This document shows, piece after piece, positions 55,126 to 64,000 of a stretch of DNA of 64,000 bases (position 1 is the first letter of the stretch; the number at the start of each line of letters is the position of its first letter). Below the pieces are notes generated by a model, which saw nothing but the letters and a program-made list of their open reading frames with translations, was not told the origin of the DNA and did not search any database. This stretch comes from Prochlorococcus sp. MIT 1300. Its GTDB lineage: Bacteria; Cyanobacteriota; Cyanobacteriia; PCC-6307; Cyanobiaceae. The translations under genes were made by a program, and so were the position numbers. The stretch covers positions 1,674,001-1,738,000 of the forward strand of contig NZ_CP139302.1 of assembly GCF_034092375.1 (NCBI RefSeq). The letters are read 5' to 3'.

Positions 55126-55506
55126 CTAAGAGGTTTCGTCGGAGGCTTTTTTGTTTTGCAATGGGAGAAGCCCAATGATTCCAGAATCTCGATGAAGTTC
55201 AATTCGGAACTCTTGCCCAGGTTCTAGTCCTAGCTTCTTTGTATAGGCATGACCTATTAAAAGGTTGCCGTTCCCATGGACCTTCGTACGAAACTCGGCT
55301 TGGCGGCCACGAGAGGATCGATTTCCTGGCCTCCCAGAACGATTGGTACGTAATTTGTAGCCTTTAGCTTCTACTAGGGCTCGGTAGAAGCTTTTGCGTA
55401 GAACGCGACCACTGGGGCCCACATACCCACAACCTCGAGCAATTTCATCCTCAGGACGATTGCTGAGAGATCTGGCTTTGTCCAGGAGTTCTTTTCCGAC
55501 CAGCAT
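55126..55506 (-). CDS. cyAbrB-family transcription regulator
   Basis: About 126 residues from the ATG at 55506, where related proteins begin (MLVGKELLDKARSLSNRPEDEIARGCGY); the frame is open to 55557. The C-terminal half has a swapped-hairpin AbrB fold (GNLLIGHAYTKKLGLEPGQEFRIEL), preceded by a basic linker rich in Arg. Cyanobacterial AbrB proteins bind DNA loosely and adjust carbon and nitrogen genes. Encoded alone, convergent with ribE. Confidence 0.88.
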   Translation of the reverse strand: MLVGKELLDKARSLSNRPEDEIARGCGYVGPSGRVLRKSFYRALVEAKGYKLRTNRSGRPGNRSSRGRQAEFRTKVHGNGNLLIGHAYTKKLGLEPGQEFRIELHRDSGIIGLLPLQNKKASDETS

Positions 55507-55601
55507 TTCGCCAGCATTAGTTGAATCAATTCTGACTAGAAAGTGCAACTGTGGCAAGGGATTGCTCTAATCTTTGTTGATTGACAAGTCATAGCAAGGG
55601 T

Positions 55602-56204
55602 TTAAAGGAGGTAGAGGATGATAAATAAAATCACCCATATGCCATCAACAAAGTGCCAATAGAGCTCAGCAGCCTCAAGAGGAAAATGGTTATTGCTGTT
55701 AACTCGACCACCAGGGGAACGTGCTTGCCACCAGACAATTAAGATCATTATTGTTCCAAGACAAACATGTAATCCGTGAAAACCTGTTAATGCATAGAAT
55801 GTGCTTGCGTAGAGATTGTCAGTCAAGCCAAATGGCAGTGTAAAATATTCGAACATCTGGCTAATTAGGAACAAAGAACCCAAGGATGCAGTTAAAAGAA
55901 GCCAGCTTTGGCAAGTCTTTGACATGTCTTTTCTTAGTGCCTGTCCTGCTCGATGAAATGTTGCACTGCTTACAAGCAATAAGATTGTATTAAGCGTTGG
56001 GAGTGGAAGCTCTAATTCATATATAGCATCAGGTAATAATGGGTTTACAGCTTTAAAAGTTAGATAAGCAGCAAAAAAACCTGCGAACGTCATCCCATCT
56101 GCTACGAGGAATGCAGCTAGGCCAAAAAGTCTATAATCTCCGTGATTTTCCTGCTGTTCAATTTCAGGAGAACTTTCTTTGTTAATTGTTGATGAAGTTG
56201 TCAT
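55602..56204 (-). CDS. ctaE: Cytochrome c oxidase subunit III
   Basis: 200 residues, short five-helix form. The pattern LFGLAAFLVADGMTFAGFFAAYLTFK and the end AAELYWHFVDGIWVILFIILYLL, with the conserved Glu and His, identify subunit III. Last gene of ctaC-ctaD-ctaE; its start overlaps the ctaD stop by four bases. The complex ends respiration by reducing oxygen at thylakoid or plasma membrane. Confidence 0.96.
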   Translation of the reverse strand: MTTSSTINKESSPEIEQQENHGDYRLFGLAAFLVADGMTFAGFFAAYLTFKAVNPLLPDAIYELELPLPTLNTILLLVSSATFHRAGQALRKDMSKTCQSWLLLTASLGSLFLISQMFEYFTLPFGLTDNLYASTFYALTGFHGLHVCLGTIMILIVWWQARSPGGRVNSNNHFPLEAAELYWHFVDGIWVILFIILYLL

Positions 56205-57883
56205 TTTTCCACCTCTTTGGAATCTTCAAAGGGAGCTTGCTTTGTTTCCATATCAAGACTTAAGCCTTTTTGAGTCTCTCCATATCCATAAGGCTCTTTG
56301 ACGAGGGGAGCTGGGCCAGACCAGTTTTCAATTGGAGGAGGAGATGTGGTGAGCCACTCTGGGGTAAGTGCTTCCCATGGATTGTTCCCTGAAGGGATTC
56401 CATCAAATGCGCTTTTAACTACGTTCCAAAGAAAAGGAATAGTGCTGATGGCCATTATTAGTGCACCAGCGCTACTGATTTGATTAACTAAAGTGAATTG
56501 AGGGTCATATTCTGCAACCCGACGAGGCATTCCGTTAAGACCAAGCCAATGTTGGGGGGCAAAACAAAGGTTGAAGCCTATAAAAGTCAAAAGAAAGTGA
56601 ATGCGACCCAGATTTTCGTTAAGCATGTGACCAGTAAATTTTGGGTACCAATGATAGATAGAGGAAAAAATTACAAACACTGACCCTCCGTAAACAATGT
56701 AGTGAAAATGGGCCACTACAAAGTAGGTGTCATGAACATGAACATCGAATGGAACTTGCGCGAGTGCAACACCTGTTATTCCACCTAAGACAAAGTTAAC
56801 TATGAATCCACATGAAAAAAGAAGAGCAGAGTTAAGTGAGATTCTTCCTCCCCAAAGCGTTGCAACCCAATTGAAAAATTTTATCCCGGTTGGAACAGCA
56901 ATAAATGAGGTAGCAATTGTAAAAAAGAGTCTCATCCAAGGGGGGGTTCCACTCGTGAACATGTGATGAGCCCATACCACCAACCCTAAAACAACTATTG
57001 CCATGATTGAATAAACCATTGTGGTATAGCCGAACAGTGGTTTTCGACAATGAACTGGAAGTATTTCACTCACCAGGCCAAAAGCAGGCAAAACCATTAT
57101 GTAAACAGCTGGGTGAGAGTAAAACCAAAAAAGATGCTGATAGACAATTACATTCCCTCCTAATGAAGGATTGAAGAAGCCTGTATGAGCAACAATATCA
57201 AAGCTTAAAAGTATTAAAGTTCCCGCAAGAACTGGAGTGGATAGAACAACTAGAATACTTGTTCCCAGCATTGCCCAGCAATACATTGGAAGTTGCATCA
57301 GCTTTAAACCAGGCCTTCTAAGCTTTAAGATCGTCGCGATGAAATTGATGCCTCCAAAAATTGAACTTCCTCCTAATAGGAGAACACTAAGTATCCATAT
57401 GATTTGCCCTGCTGCTGGAGTGGTTATGCTTAAAGGCGGGTACGCTGTCCAGCCTGATTGAGCTGCACCAGTTATGAAGTAGCTAGTTATTAGCATTAAT
57501 CCAGCTGGGGGAATTAGCCAAAAGGCGACAGCATTTAGCCTCGGGAATGCCATGTCCCTTGCTCCAACGTAAAATGGAATTAGGTAATTACCAAATGCCC
57601 CATTTACCACAGGAACAATCCAGAGAAATATCATTATTGTTCCATGTAGAGTTAAAATTTGGTTATATACATCTCTGGGCATAAAGTCTGAAATGGGGCT
57701 TGTAAGCTCTATTCGAATTGCTCCAGCTAGTAATCCACCAATTAAATAAAATATAAAACCACAGATTAAGTATTGAAGGCCGATGACCTTGTGATCCAGG
57801 CTGAAACTGAAGTACTTTAGCCAACCAGTTGGTTGAAGACTAAGTTCAGAAAGATCACTTTCTTGAGGATTGGAAGTTGTCAT
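56201..57883 (-). CDS. ctaD: Cytochrome c oxidase subunit I
   Basis: 560 residues with 12 helices. Heme a/a3 and CuB ligands are intact: LTLHGTIMIF, HLFWFYSHPAVYIMVLP (His-Tyr crosslink region), WAHHMFTSG and HDTYFVVAHFHYIVYGG. The proton channel Glu region before the CuB His (WFYSHPAVY) fits the A-type heme-copper group. Coupled to ctaC and ctaE by four-base overlaps. Confidence 0.98.
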   Translation of the reverse strand: MTTSNPQESDLSELSLQPTGWLKYFSFSLDHKVIGLQYLICGFIFYLIGGLLAGAIRIELTSPISDFMPRDVYNQILTLHGTIMIFLWIVPVVNGAFGNYLIPFYVGARDMAFPRLNAVAFWLIPPAGLMLITSYFITGAAQSGWTAYPPLSITTPAAGQIIWILSVLLLGGSSIFGGINFIATILKLRRPGLKLMQLPMYCWAMLGTSILVVLSTPVLAGTLILLSFDIVAHTGFFNPSLGGNVIVYQHLFWFYSHPAVYIMVLPAFGLVSEILPVHCRKPLFGYTTMVYSIMAIVVLGLVVWAHHMFTSGTPPWMRLFFTIATSFIAVPTGIKFFNWVATLWGGRISLNSALLFSCGFIVNFVLGGITGVALAQVPFDVHVHDTYFVVAHFHYIVYGGSVFVIFSSIYHWYPKFTGHMLNENLGRIHFLLTFIGFNLCFAPQHWLGLNGMPRRVAEYDPQFTLVNQISSAGALIMAISTIPFLWNVVKSAFDGIPSGNNPWEALTPEWLTTSPPPIENWSGPAPLVKEPYGYGETQKGLSLDMETKQAPFEDSKEVEK

Positions 57884-58725
57884 GCTATTGGATTAGTTGG
57901 CTTTGCATTTGTGTTAAACCATTCTTCGTAATTTTCAGGTTCTTCTACAACGACTGAAGACCTCATTCCGCCATGGTATGGGCCACATAACTCTGCGCAG
58001 ATGATTGGATATCTTCCTGTTTTTGTTGCGGTGAAATTAAGGATTGTTGGTTGGCCAGGAATAATATCTTGTTTTAGACGAAATTCTGGGACCCAAAAAG
58101 CATGAATTACATCCTTGGAGTCCATTCGCATACTTATCGGTTGTCCTTTAGGAACATGTAATTCTCCTGAGGTGATATCTCCTTCAGGGTAATGAAAGAT
58201 GAAGGCGAATTGGAGAGCATTTACCTCAATACGTAGAGGTGCGAACATCCCTGTTTTTGTGGCATCTTCAGGATTGGAGCCGATGCCTCCCCAGATTCTT
58301 TGATCATTCGACATGGCCGCGTGGTCATGCACTCCATGATCCAATGGTTGCATCCCTCCCATTCGGTCATAAATGTCGTAGCTGTAGAGCCCAACAAATA
58401 AAACGACAACAGCAGGAACTGCAGTCCAAAGTATTTCAAGAGGCAGGTTCCCTTCTATGGGCAATCCATCACCAATTTCATCAGGGCGGCGCCGGAATTT
58501 GAAAAGGCTATATACAACTAGTCCTGTCATCCCGAGGAAAAGAATTGTCCCAATACTGAATAGAACTTTGAAAAGTTCGTCGTAAACAGGGGCATTCTCA
58601 CTGGCATCAACCGGGAGTAAATTGACGTTCTGTCCAGCCCACAGTCCCATAAGAATGAGGGCTGTGGAGATTAAAAGCGTCTTGATGGCCGAGGGAATCG
58701 GCAATTGTGGCCTCCAATATTTCAC
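57880..58725 (-). CDS. ctaC: Cytochrome c oxidase subunit II
   Basis: 281 residues. Two N-terminal membrane helices (about 12-32 and 50-72) are followed by the cupredoxin domain with the CuA site CAELCGPYHGGM (Cys, Cys, His, Met) near 240. Electron entry from soluble donors occurs here. The first gene of the ctaCDE operon, divergent from ctaA over 224 bases that must hold both promoters. Confidence 0.97.
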   Translation of the reverse strand: MKYWRPQLPIPSAIKTLLISTALILMGLWAGQNVNLLPVDASENAPVYDELFKVLFSIGTILFLGMTGLVVYSLFKFRRRPDEIGDGLPIEGNLPLEILWTAVPAVVVLFVGLYSYDIYDRMGGMQPLDHGVHDHAAMSNDQRIWGGIGSNPEDATKTGMFAPLRIEVNALQFAFIFHYPEGDITSGELHVPKGQPISMRMDSKDVIHAFWVPEFRLKQDIIPGQPTILNFTATKTGRYPIICAELCGPYHGGMRSSVVVEEPENYEEWFNTNAKPTNPIA

Positions 58726-58949
58726 TAAGCCTATGTAGTTACTGGGCGTTCATCATTCAGGGATTGTTAAGGCGTTATGAAGTCCTGATGGAAACTTGCT
58801 TTGAAAGGGATTGATTAGTGGTCGAACCGTGGTCGCAAATAATTTGTGTCAGGGATATGAGATTTTTCAAGGTTTTTTGATGTTGTAGTCGTCCATACAA
58901 CCTGACGTTTCTGCATCAATCGCTAGCTTTCACGAACATCAACCCATTT

Positions 58950-59897
58950 ATGAATAAGGGTGGATCATTGACTACTTCCTCCCTCCCTGTGATTCGATTG
59001 CGTCTTGCCCAATTGACTTCACATCTTGTGGTGGCCCTAATAGCCCTTGTGGTTATTGGTGGCTCCACAAGGGTTATGGAAGCGGGACTTGCATGTCCAG
59101 ATTGGCCTCTTTGTTATGGCTCGCTTTTCCCTGGCAGGCAGATGAACCTTCAAGTTTTTCTTGAATGGTTTCACCGATTAGATGCCTTTTTAGTAGGGGT
59201 CGCGGTGTTGGCTCAGTTTTGGGTCAGCTTGAGGTGGCGAAAGGTTTTGCCAACATGGCTTCCTTTTATATCTGGTTTACTTGTCCTTATGGTTGGGATC
59301 CAAGGAGGGTTGGGAGCCCTAACAGTCCTTCAATTGTTGCCTTCTGGTGTCGTTAGTGCTCACTTGGTTTTGGCACTAACTCTTGTTGCAATGGTTAGTG
59401 GAATAACTCAGCGGTTGTTTTCTCGCTCAAATTCTAATTCGCCATTTTGGTGGAGGTTGATGGGGGTTATTTCACTCTTTGCGGTAATTATTCAATCGCT
59501 TTTGGGTGGTCAAATGGCTACTGCCTGGGCTGCACAGAGGTGTAGGAATTTCGGACAGGCTTGTGAGCTCATTGATTTTCATCGCTTCTCTGCTGTTCTA
59601 ACTTCTGCAACTATTTTGAGCTTTGTATTAGTTGCCTTTATTGCAGGTGGGTGGCCTAGGAGTCAATGGCGGTTTCTTTTGTCTGTAGTTGGGCTCTTAA
59701 TCATCCAAATCACTCTTGGAGTACTTACCCTTCGTTTTGGTTCCTTCTACCCAACCATCACTATTTCCCACCAGTTAGTGGCAGCTTTGTTAGTTGCTTT
59801 TTTGGCGGCGTTGGTTTGCCGACGTCCCGATATTCCTACTAAGGAAATTAGTTTCATTTCCGAGATCTCATCCCCCCTGGAGCATTGTCATGGTTAG
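58950..59897 (+). CDS. ctaA: Heme A synthase (COX15/CtaA)
   Basis: 315 residues, eight helices in two four-helix halves. Heme ligands and conserved acidic loops: [19 protein letters not shown] (with Cys of the loop), [10 protein letters not shown] (His), [18 protein letters not shown] and SHQLVAALL. It oxidises heme O to heme A for the oxidase. The second loop has the pair CRNFGQAC. The stop overlaps the ctaB start by eight bases. Confidence 0.95.
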   Translation: MNKGGSLTTSSLPVIRLRLAQLTSHLVVALIALVVIGGSTRVMEAGLACPDWPLCYGSLFPGRQMNLQVFLEWFHRLDAFLVGVAVLAQFWVSLRWRKVLPTWLPFISGLLVLMVGIQGGLGALTVLQLLPSGVVSAHLVLALTLVAMVSGITQRLFSRSNSNSPFWWRLMGVISLFAVIIQSLLGGQMATAWAAQRCRNFGQACELIDFHRFSAVLTSATILSFVLVAFIAGGWPRSQWRFLLSVVGLLIIQITLGVLTLRFGSFYPTITISHQLVAALLVAFLAALVCRRPDIPTKEISFISEISSPLEHCHG

Positions 59898-60891
59898 TTC
59901 CACCTCCGAGATGCTTCAGCCTCAAGCGATTCGGGAGCAAGTGGTCCCATCTCGCAGGTTTATAAAGCTCCCTCCATGGTTAGAGGTGGCAAAACCTCGT
60001 CTTATTCCTCTACTTCTAGCTACAACCATTGGAGGGATGGCTCTTACAGAGGGATGGCCATTGCCCTCTCCAAGACTGGCATGCACTTTGGGTGGCGGCG
60101 CCTTGGCGGCGGCGGCGGCAGGAGTGCTCAATTGTCTTTGGGAACAGGATCTTGATGGGAGGATGAAACGCACGAGTGGACGAGCACTGCCTTCAGGTCG
60201 TTTATCTTCGAAAACAGCTTTTGCAGTAGCTATTTCTTGCACCTTGGCGGCTGCAACCCTTCTTGTTAGTGGGGTTAACTGCCTTGCCGCTGGCTTGTCT
60301 TTGCTCGGACTTTGTAGTTATGTCTTGCTATACACAGCACTTTTAAAGCCAAGAACATCTAAAAATATTGTTGTAGGAGGTGTTGCAGGTGCAATACCTC
60401 CACTGGTAGGGGCAGCAGCTGCAACTGGGCATGTCGGTTTGGGAGGTTGGTGGTTATTTGCTTTGGTGATGGTCTGGACCCCAGCTCATTTTTGGGCATT
60501 GGCGTTGTTATTAAAGGATGACTATCGCTCAGTAGGCATACCTATGCTTCCAGTTGTGAAAGGTTCTTTCTTTACGGCAAAAGCAATCACCCGTTACGGT
60601 TGGGCAACGGCATTCTTAAGCGTTTTTGGAATATGGGCACTACCTGAAGGTGGTCTTTTATATGGTTTGCTGTGTTTGCCTTTTAATTTTCGGCTAATTC
60701 AAATGGTCCGCCGTCTTTGGCATGATCCTGAAGATCTGGAAAGGGCCAAGGGACTGTTTAGATGGTCAATCTTGTACATGTTCGGGATTTGTTTGCTCTT
60801 AGTTCTTAGTCGCCTTCCAGTCTCTGTTCAGTTCGATACACAGAGTGTCCTTTTGCTCCAACAGCTGGCAATGGGTGGTCAATTGAGCTAA
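59890..60891 (+). CDS. ctaB: Protoheme IX farnesyltransferase
   Basis: 333 residues from the ATG at 59890; the frame is open further back to 59794, but that part lies inside ctaA. A UbiA-family prenyltransferase that makes heme O, the step before CtaA. The Asp-rich motif is [23 protein letters not shown] (near 83), and the second aspartate loop is [16 protein letters not shown] (near 200). About nine membrane helices. Confidence 0.95.
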   Translation: MVSSTSEMLQPQAIREQVVPSRRFIKLPPWLEVAKPRLIPLLLATTIGGMALTEGWPLPSPRLACTLGGGALAAAAAGVLNCLWEQDLDGRMKRTSGRALPSGRLSSKTAFAVAISCTLAAATLLVSGVNCLAAGLSLLGLCSYVLLYTALLKPRTSKNIVVGGVAGAIPPLVGAAAATGHVGLGGWWLFALVMVWTPAHFWALALLLKDDYRSVGIPMLPVVKGSFFTAKAITRYGWATAFLSVFGIWALPEGGLLYGLLCLPFNFRLIQMVRRLWHDPEDLERAKGLFRWSILYMFGICLLLVLSRLPVSVQFDTQSVLLLQQLAMGGQLS

Positions 60892-60991
60892 AGATATTTA
60901 AACTCTCCATTTTTATTTTTTTAATAGCACTTCTTTTTTGCTGTCTACATTTCACCAATGATCCTTAAGTTGTCCGCTAGATTCGATCGCT

Positions 60992-61999
60992 GTGATTGAA
61001 CTTCAGGAGCTCGAAAAGTCTTATGGGCCTGTAAAGGCTCTGAGAGGGTTAAGCCTTCAGGTTCCTTATGGGTGCTTATATGGCTTGCTAGGACCAAATG
61101 GAGCTGGGAAGACAACCACTCTTAGGATTTTGTGTACACTTCTTGCTCCAGATTCTGGGAAAGTCAGACTGGCTGGAATTGATGCATTAGAAGATCCTCG
61201 TGGAGCTAGGACTAGACTTGGATATGTGGCACAGGAAGTAGCAATTGATAAAATCCTTTCAGGAAGAGAGTTGTTGCAATTACAAGGTGATCTTTATCAT
61301 TTGCGTACTAAAGAAAGAGACAAGCGAATATCGGAATTGATAGACCAGCTTGATATGAGTTCATGGATAGATCGTCGTTGTGGTACTTATTCTGGAGGGA
61401 TGAGGCGAAGACTTGATCTGGCTACAGGCTTGTTACATCAGCCTGAGTTACTTGTTTTGGATGAACCAACAGTAGGTTTGGATATAGAAAGTCGCTCTGC
61501 AATTTGGAGTTTGTTGCGTAAGTTAGTCGATCAAGGGAAAACAATTCTTTTGAGTAGTCATTACTTAGAAGAGGTTGAGGCGCTGGCTGACCAGATGGCA
61601 ATTATTGATAATGGACGAGTTATTGCAGAAGGTACACCTTCAAGTCTTAAGCAGCAACTTGGGGGAGACAGAGTTACTTTAAGAGTCCGTGAATTTAGTG
61701 ATAAAAATGAGGCTGAAAAAGTTAAGGGACTTCTTGTAAATGTTGATGGTGTTCGCAAGGTGGTTGTTAATCGAGCACAAGGTTTTTCTCTGAACCTTGT
61801 GGTTGACAATGAAAAGGTATTGCAGCGCTTAAGAGATGTGCTTGCTAGTGCTCAAGTGCCCATCTTTGCGATTTCTCAGAGCCGCCCAAGTCTTGATGAT
61901 GTTTATCTTCAAGCTACTGGTAGAACACTTATGGATGCTGAATTGGAAGTTGCTGGTCAGCGAGATATAAAACTAGAAACCAAAAAATCTATGCGCTGA
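60992..61999 (+). CDS. ABC-2 exporter ATPase (DrrA-like)
   Basis: 335 residues. Walker A GPNGAGKTT (near 36), signature YSGGMRRRLDLATGLLHQP (near 133) and Walker B LLVLDEPTVGLD are intact; a C-terminal extension of about 110 residues is typical of the daunorubicin-resistance group. Starts with GTG. The substrate is unknown. Encoded just before the permease gene and about 100 bases after ctaB. Confidence 0.93.
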   Translation: MIELQELEKSYGPVKALRGLSLQVPYGCLYGLLGPNGAGKTTTLRILCTLLAPDSGKVRLAGIDALEDPRGARTRLGYVAQEVAIDKILSGRELLQLQGDLYHLRTKERDKRISELIDQLDMSSWIDRRCGTYSGGMRRRLDLATGLLHQPELLVLDEPTVGLDIESRSAIWSLLRKLVDQGKTILLSSHYLEEVEALADQMAIIDNGRVIAEGTPSSLKQQLGGDRVTLRVREFSDKNEAEKVKGLLVNVDGVRKVVVNRAQGFSLNLVVDNEKVLQRLRDVLASAQVPIFAISQSRPSLDDVYLQATGRTLMDAELEVAGQRDIKLETKKSMR

Positions 62000-62045
62000 G
62001 CTTTGCTTGACGAACACCCTCTTTTCTCATTTTATCAACATCCTA

Positions 62046-62900
62046 ATGACTATTAACAACTCAGTGTTTCTTGAAAAGTCTTCTCCAAATGGAGCTTTTG
62101 CAGAAATAACCCAAGAAACTCTTGGCTTGACTCGGCGGCTTTTCTTGCAATTGATGAGACGACCATCAACTTTGATAGCGGGAATTATTCAGCCTTTGAT
62201 TTGGCTTGTTCTGTTTGGGGCATTGTTTGCCAAAGCTCCTGAAGGAATGCTTCCTGGTGGAATTAGTTATGGTCAGTTTTTAGGAGCAGGCGTAATAGTG
62301 TTTACAGCATTTAGTGGCGCCTTAAATGCTGGTTTGCCTGTGATGTTTGATCGTGAATTTGGATTTTTGAACCGACTTTTAGTTGCGCCCTTGAGAAGTA
62401 GAAATTCTATTGTCTTTGCTTCTGTTATTTACATTACGATTATCAGTCTTTTGCAGAGCCTTGCAATTATGTTTACCGCGTCTTTGTTGGGTTATGGATG
62501 GCCAGGCACCTCTGGGCTTTTGGTTGTTTTAGTCACCTTGCTTTTGTTGATATTTGCTGTTACGGCTATGAGTCTTGGTTTGGCATTTGCTCTACCAGGT
62601 CATATAGAGCTTATCGCTGTCATATTTGTGGTGAACTTGCCGCTTTTATTTGCAAGCACCGCATTGGCTCCAATTTCTTTCATGCCTACGTGGTTGGGGT
62701 GGCTAGCTTCCATAAATCCGCTTACCTTTGCTATTGAACCGATTCGTGCCGCATATTGTGGTTCGATTGACCTGGGCCAGGCTTTAATTCATGCTCCCTA
62801 TGGGGATGTAAATGGTTATGGTTGTCTTAGTGTTTTATTGGCTCTAACTTTTGGACTTTTCTTTTTGGTTAGTCCTTTGCTAAATCGTAAACTCACTTAA
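62046..62900 (+). CDS. ABC-2 type permease
   Basis: About 284 residues from the ATG at 62046; an upstream TTG at 62007 is in frame, but neither has a clear Shine-Dalgarno. Six membrane helices with the ABC-2 signature region PSTLIAGIIQPLIWLVLFGALF and the conserved SMSLGLAFALPGHIEL-LINPLTF-like end (ASINPLTFAIEPIR). It pairs with the preceding ATPase as an exporter, possibly of lipid or glycan (inference). Confidence 0.9.
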   Translation: MTINNSVFLEKSSPNGAFAEITQETLGLTRRLFLQLMRRPSTLIAGIIQPLIWLVLFGALFAKAPEGMLPGGISYGQFLGAGVIVFTAFSGALNAGLPVMFDREFGFLNRLLVAPLRSRNSIVFASVIYITIISLLQSLAIMFTASLLGYGWPGTSGLLVVLVTLLLLIFAVTAMSLGLAFALPGHIELIAVIFVVNLPLLFASTALAPISFMPTWLGWLASINPLTFAIEPIRAAYCGSIDLGQALIHAPYGDVNGYGCLSVLLALTFGLFFLVSPLLNRKLT

Positions 62901-62904
62901 TCCA

Positions 62905-63444
62905 GTGAAAGACTTACCTTCTTCTGATTGTTTACTTAGGTCTAGAAAGAAGAATATTCAACAACAAATTAGGATCGCTATAGATCAAGGACGCTTCCAG
63001 GAGGTTTATAAACTGCAGTCACGATGGGTTCATCGCTATGGCTATTCAGATCTTCCATTGAGTTTGAGTGGACCAAATCAGCATAAGGAAAATATAAGTT
63101 TGGAAAGTCTTCTTGTTATGGACCTTGAATCTAATGATTTAAGCTTTGCAGATAAAAAACAAGGAAGGCGATCGATTTGTGATGAACTTATTAATTCAGA
63201 AAAATCAGGCATTCAGCCTAAAGTAGGCTTTCAAGAAGATTTGCCTATTCGTAGAGTGAGATCATTCATTGGAAACTCTTCTGAAGAGTTTGTTGCACCT
63301 GTAAGTCAAATACCAGCAAAACAATTAAAGCAATCTGAAAATAATGTCTCTAGCTCCTTCCCGCCACCTCCACGAAAATCGACTCCTAGGAATTTAAGAA
63401 GGTGGCTTGCTGATAGTGAGGATGAGCGTCCAAAAGCATGCTAA
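62905..63444 (+). CDS. Hypothetical protein
   Basis: 179 residues starting with GTG four bases after the permease stop. The first 50 residues (QQQIRIAIDQGRFQEVYKLQSRWVHRYGYSDLP) are helical and may be a small folded unit; the rest is polar, Ser/Asn/Gln-rich and ends in a proline run plus basic RNLRRWLADSEDERPKAC. No membrane segment and no recognised family. Probably on the exporter transcript. Confidence 0.6.
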   Translation: MKDLPSSDCLLRSRKKNIQQQIRIAIDQGRFQEVYKLQSRWVHRYGYSDLPLSLSGPNQHKENISLESLLVMDLESNDLSFADKKQGRRSICDELINSEKSGIQPKVGFQEDLPIRRVRSFIGNSSEEFVAPVSQIPAKQLKQSENNVSSSFPPPPRKSTPRNLRRWLADSEDERPKAC

Positions 63445-63517
63445 ACCTAACCAATTACCTTCATCCCTTGGTTTAGATTGTCAAATTAAAGTAAATTTCT
63501 TCCTTCTATTTGTAATT

Positions 63518-63575
63518 ATGATGTAGAAAAATACCCCCGATAAATTTATTTATCGGGGGTATTTTTCTACATCAT
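63518..63575. terminator. 27-bp perfect inverted repeat between the exporter group and groEL
   Basis: Arms 63518-63544 and 63549-63575 are perfect inverted copies around the four-base loop TTTA. The inner part (ATACCCCCGAT and its partner) is a GC-bearing stem with A- and T-runs on both sides, so it can end transcription in both directions. The right arm runs into the last codons and stop of groEL. Confidence 0.9.
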
Positions 63576-64000
63576 CCCTGGCATACCCATTCCACCCATT
63601 CCACCCATTCCACCCATTCCACCCATTCCACCCATTCCACCCATCATGCCACCCATAGGATCAGCACCACCTTCACCTGCAGGTGGTGCTGGAGGTTCTG
63701 GTTTGTCAGCTATCACTACTTCAGTTGTTATTAGGAGAGATGCAATAGAGACTGCGTCTTGGATTGCAAGCCTTAGGATTTTTGCTGCATCAACTATCCC
63801 TGCTTTTAGCAGGTCTTCGTAAGTTCCCTTCAGGGCATTGAAGCCTTTGCCAGAATTTTTGACTGAGGAAATAACCACATCACCATTCTCCCCAGCATTG
63901 ATAGCAATTTGGCGAAGTGGGGCACTTAAAGCTCTTTGAACAATTTCAACTCCTGTGAGTTGGTCGCCTGTGAGTTGTTTCGCTAATTGATTGAGATCAT
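63567..64000 (-). CDS. groL: 60 kDa chaperonin GroEL, partial (C-terminal part)
   Basis: The gene continues past the window edge; about 144 codons are visible. The peptide [30 protein letters not shown], then [49 protein letters not shown], is classic GroEL apical-to-equatorial C-terminus. The tail is a long GGM repeat ending GMPGMM. It folds proteins in the cytoplasm. Cyanobacteria often carry two groEL genes; which one this is depends on whether groES lies upstream, outside the window. Confidence 0.97.
   Translation of the reverse strand, partial: DLNQLAKQLTGDQLTGVEIVQRALSAPLRQIAINAGENGDVVISSVKNSGKGFNALKGTYEDLLKAGIVDAAKILRLAIQDAVSIASLLITTEVVIADKPEPPAPPAGEGGADPMGGMMGGMGGMGGMGGMGGMGGMGMPGMM
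63586..63639 (-). repeat. Six identical 9-bp units coding the GroEL GGM tail
   Basis: CCCATTCCA is repeated six times without any change (minus strand GGT GGA ATG in frame, Gly-Gly-Met). Identical codon use in every unit suggests recent slippage or gene conversion. The repeat lies inside the groEL coding sequence, so it is not a CRISPR or intergenic repeat. Confidence 0.9.

Noticed and set aside
63586-63639. Regular repeat as a CRISPR-like array
   Set aside because: The units are contiguous, 9 bases long and in frame within groEL; there are no spacers.

Overview
The window reads as chromosome of a marine picocyanobacterium, most likely a Prochlorococcus of a low-light clade or a close relative. 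The DNA is AT-rich by eye, gaps between genes are very short, and several families are typical of cyanobacteria: NdhB, Vipp1, Ycf46, cyAbrB, DUF1825, DUF2808, DUF3086, DUF3119 and the UPF0284/CobT-like protein. The genus is inferred from protein resemblance and gene order; no database search was possible. I see no insertion sequence, prophage, CRISPR array, rRNA operon or replication origin. This is essentially streamlined core genome, and no intergenic stretch reaches 300 bases (the longest is 19433-19731).

Layout, left to right. 1-2.2 kb: end of lpxA, then lpxB and msrA (lipid A synthesis, oxidative repair). 2.3-5.8 kb, minus strand: pepA, a coupled GIY-YIG/helix-hairpin-helix pair, and a small methyltransferase with a perfect hairpin in front of it. 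6.0-8.4 kb: DUF1825 gene, tyrS, pyrF. 8.4-12.6 kb, minus strand: plsY, DUF3086, DUF3119, a MlaE-type lipid permease and a sugar-type MFS permease. 12.7-17.0 kb: tRNA-Gly, glgX, a metal-site-less MBL-fold protein, HU and gluQ. 17-23.4 kb: mostly small or uncharacterised envelope proteins, including a LysM coiled-coil protein, a 15-repeat TPR protein, a 57-residue ORF too short for usual ORF calling, tRNA-Arg and an HTH protein. 23.4-25.3 kb: rsmI and a CysQ-type phosphatase.

25.3-36.8 kb is a long minus-strand block of translation, RNA and membrane biogenesis genes: sppA, aroH, DUF2808, rpmH, rnpA, a PH-domain gene, yidC, DUF177, ycf46, serS, rseP, rpsN and pnp. 36.8-40.7 kb: a DMT exporter and two glycosyltransferases. 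40.7-46.4 kb: a DciA-like protein with a zinc ribbon, vipp1, an aminotransferase, birA, an orphan LolD-type ATPase and ndhB. 46.5-52.7 kb: topA, a lipoprotein, DUF2232, a CobT-like protein and a Tat lipoprotein. 52.6-55.6 kb: an iron-sulfur aldo-keto reductase, a DUF151 nuclease, ribE and cyAbrB. 55.6-62.9 kb: the aa3-type cytochrome oxidase genes ctaCDE, divergent from the heme A genes ctaA-ctaB, which are followed by an ABC-2 exporter. The window ends inside groEL, which faces the exporter side across an unusually long perfect palindrome.

Points most worth a second look: the split UvrC-like nuclease/HhH pair; the 27-bp perfect inverted repeat that copies the last codons of groEL; the MBL-fold protein with lost metal ligands; the structured 3' region after the 70-residue membrane protein; the Ig-like insertion in YidC; and the zinc ribbon on the DciA-like protein.
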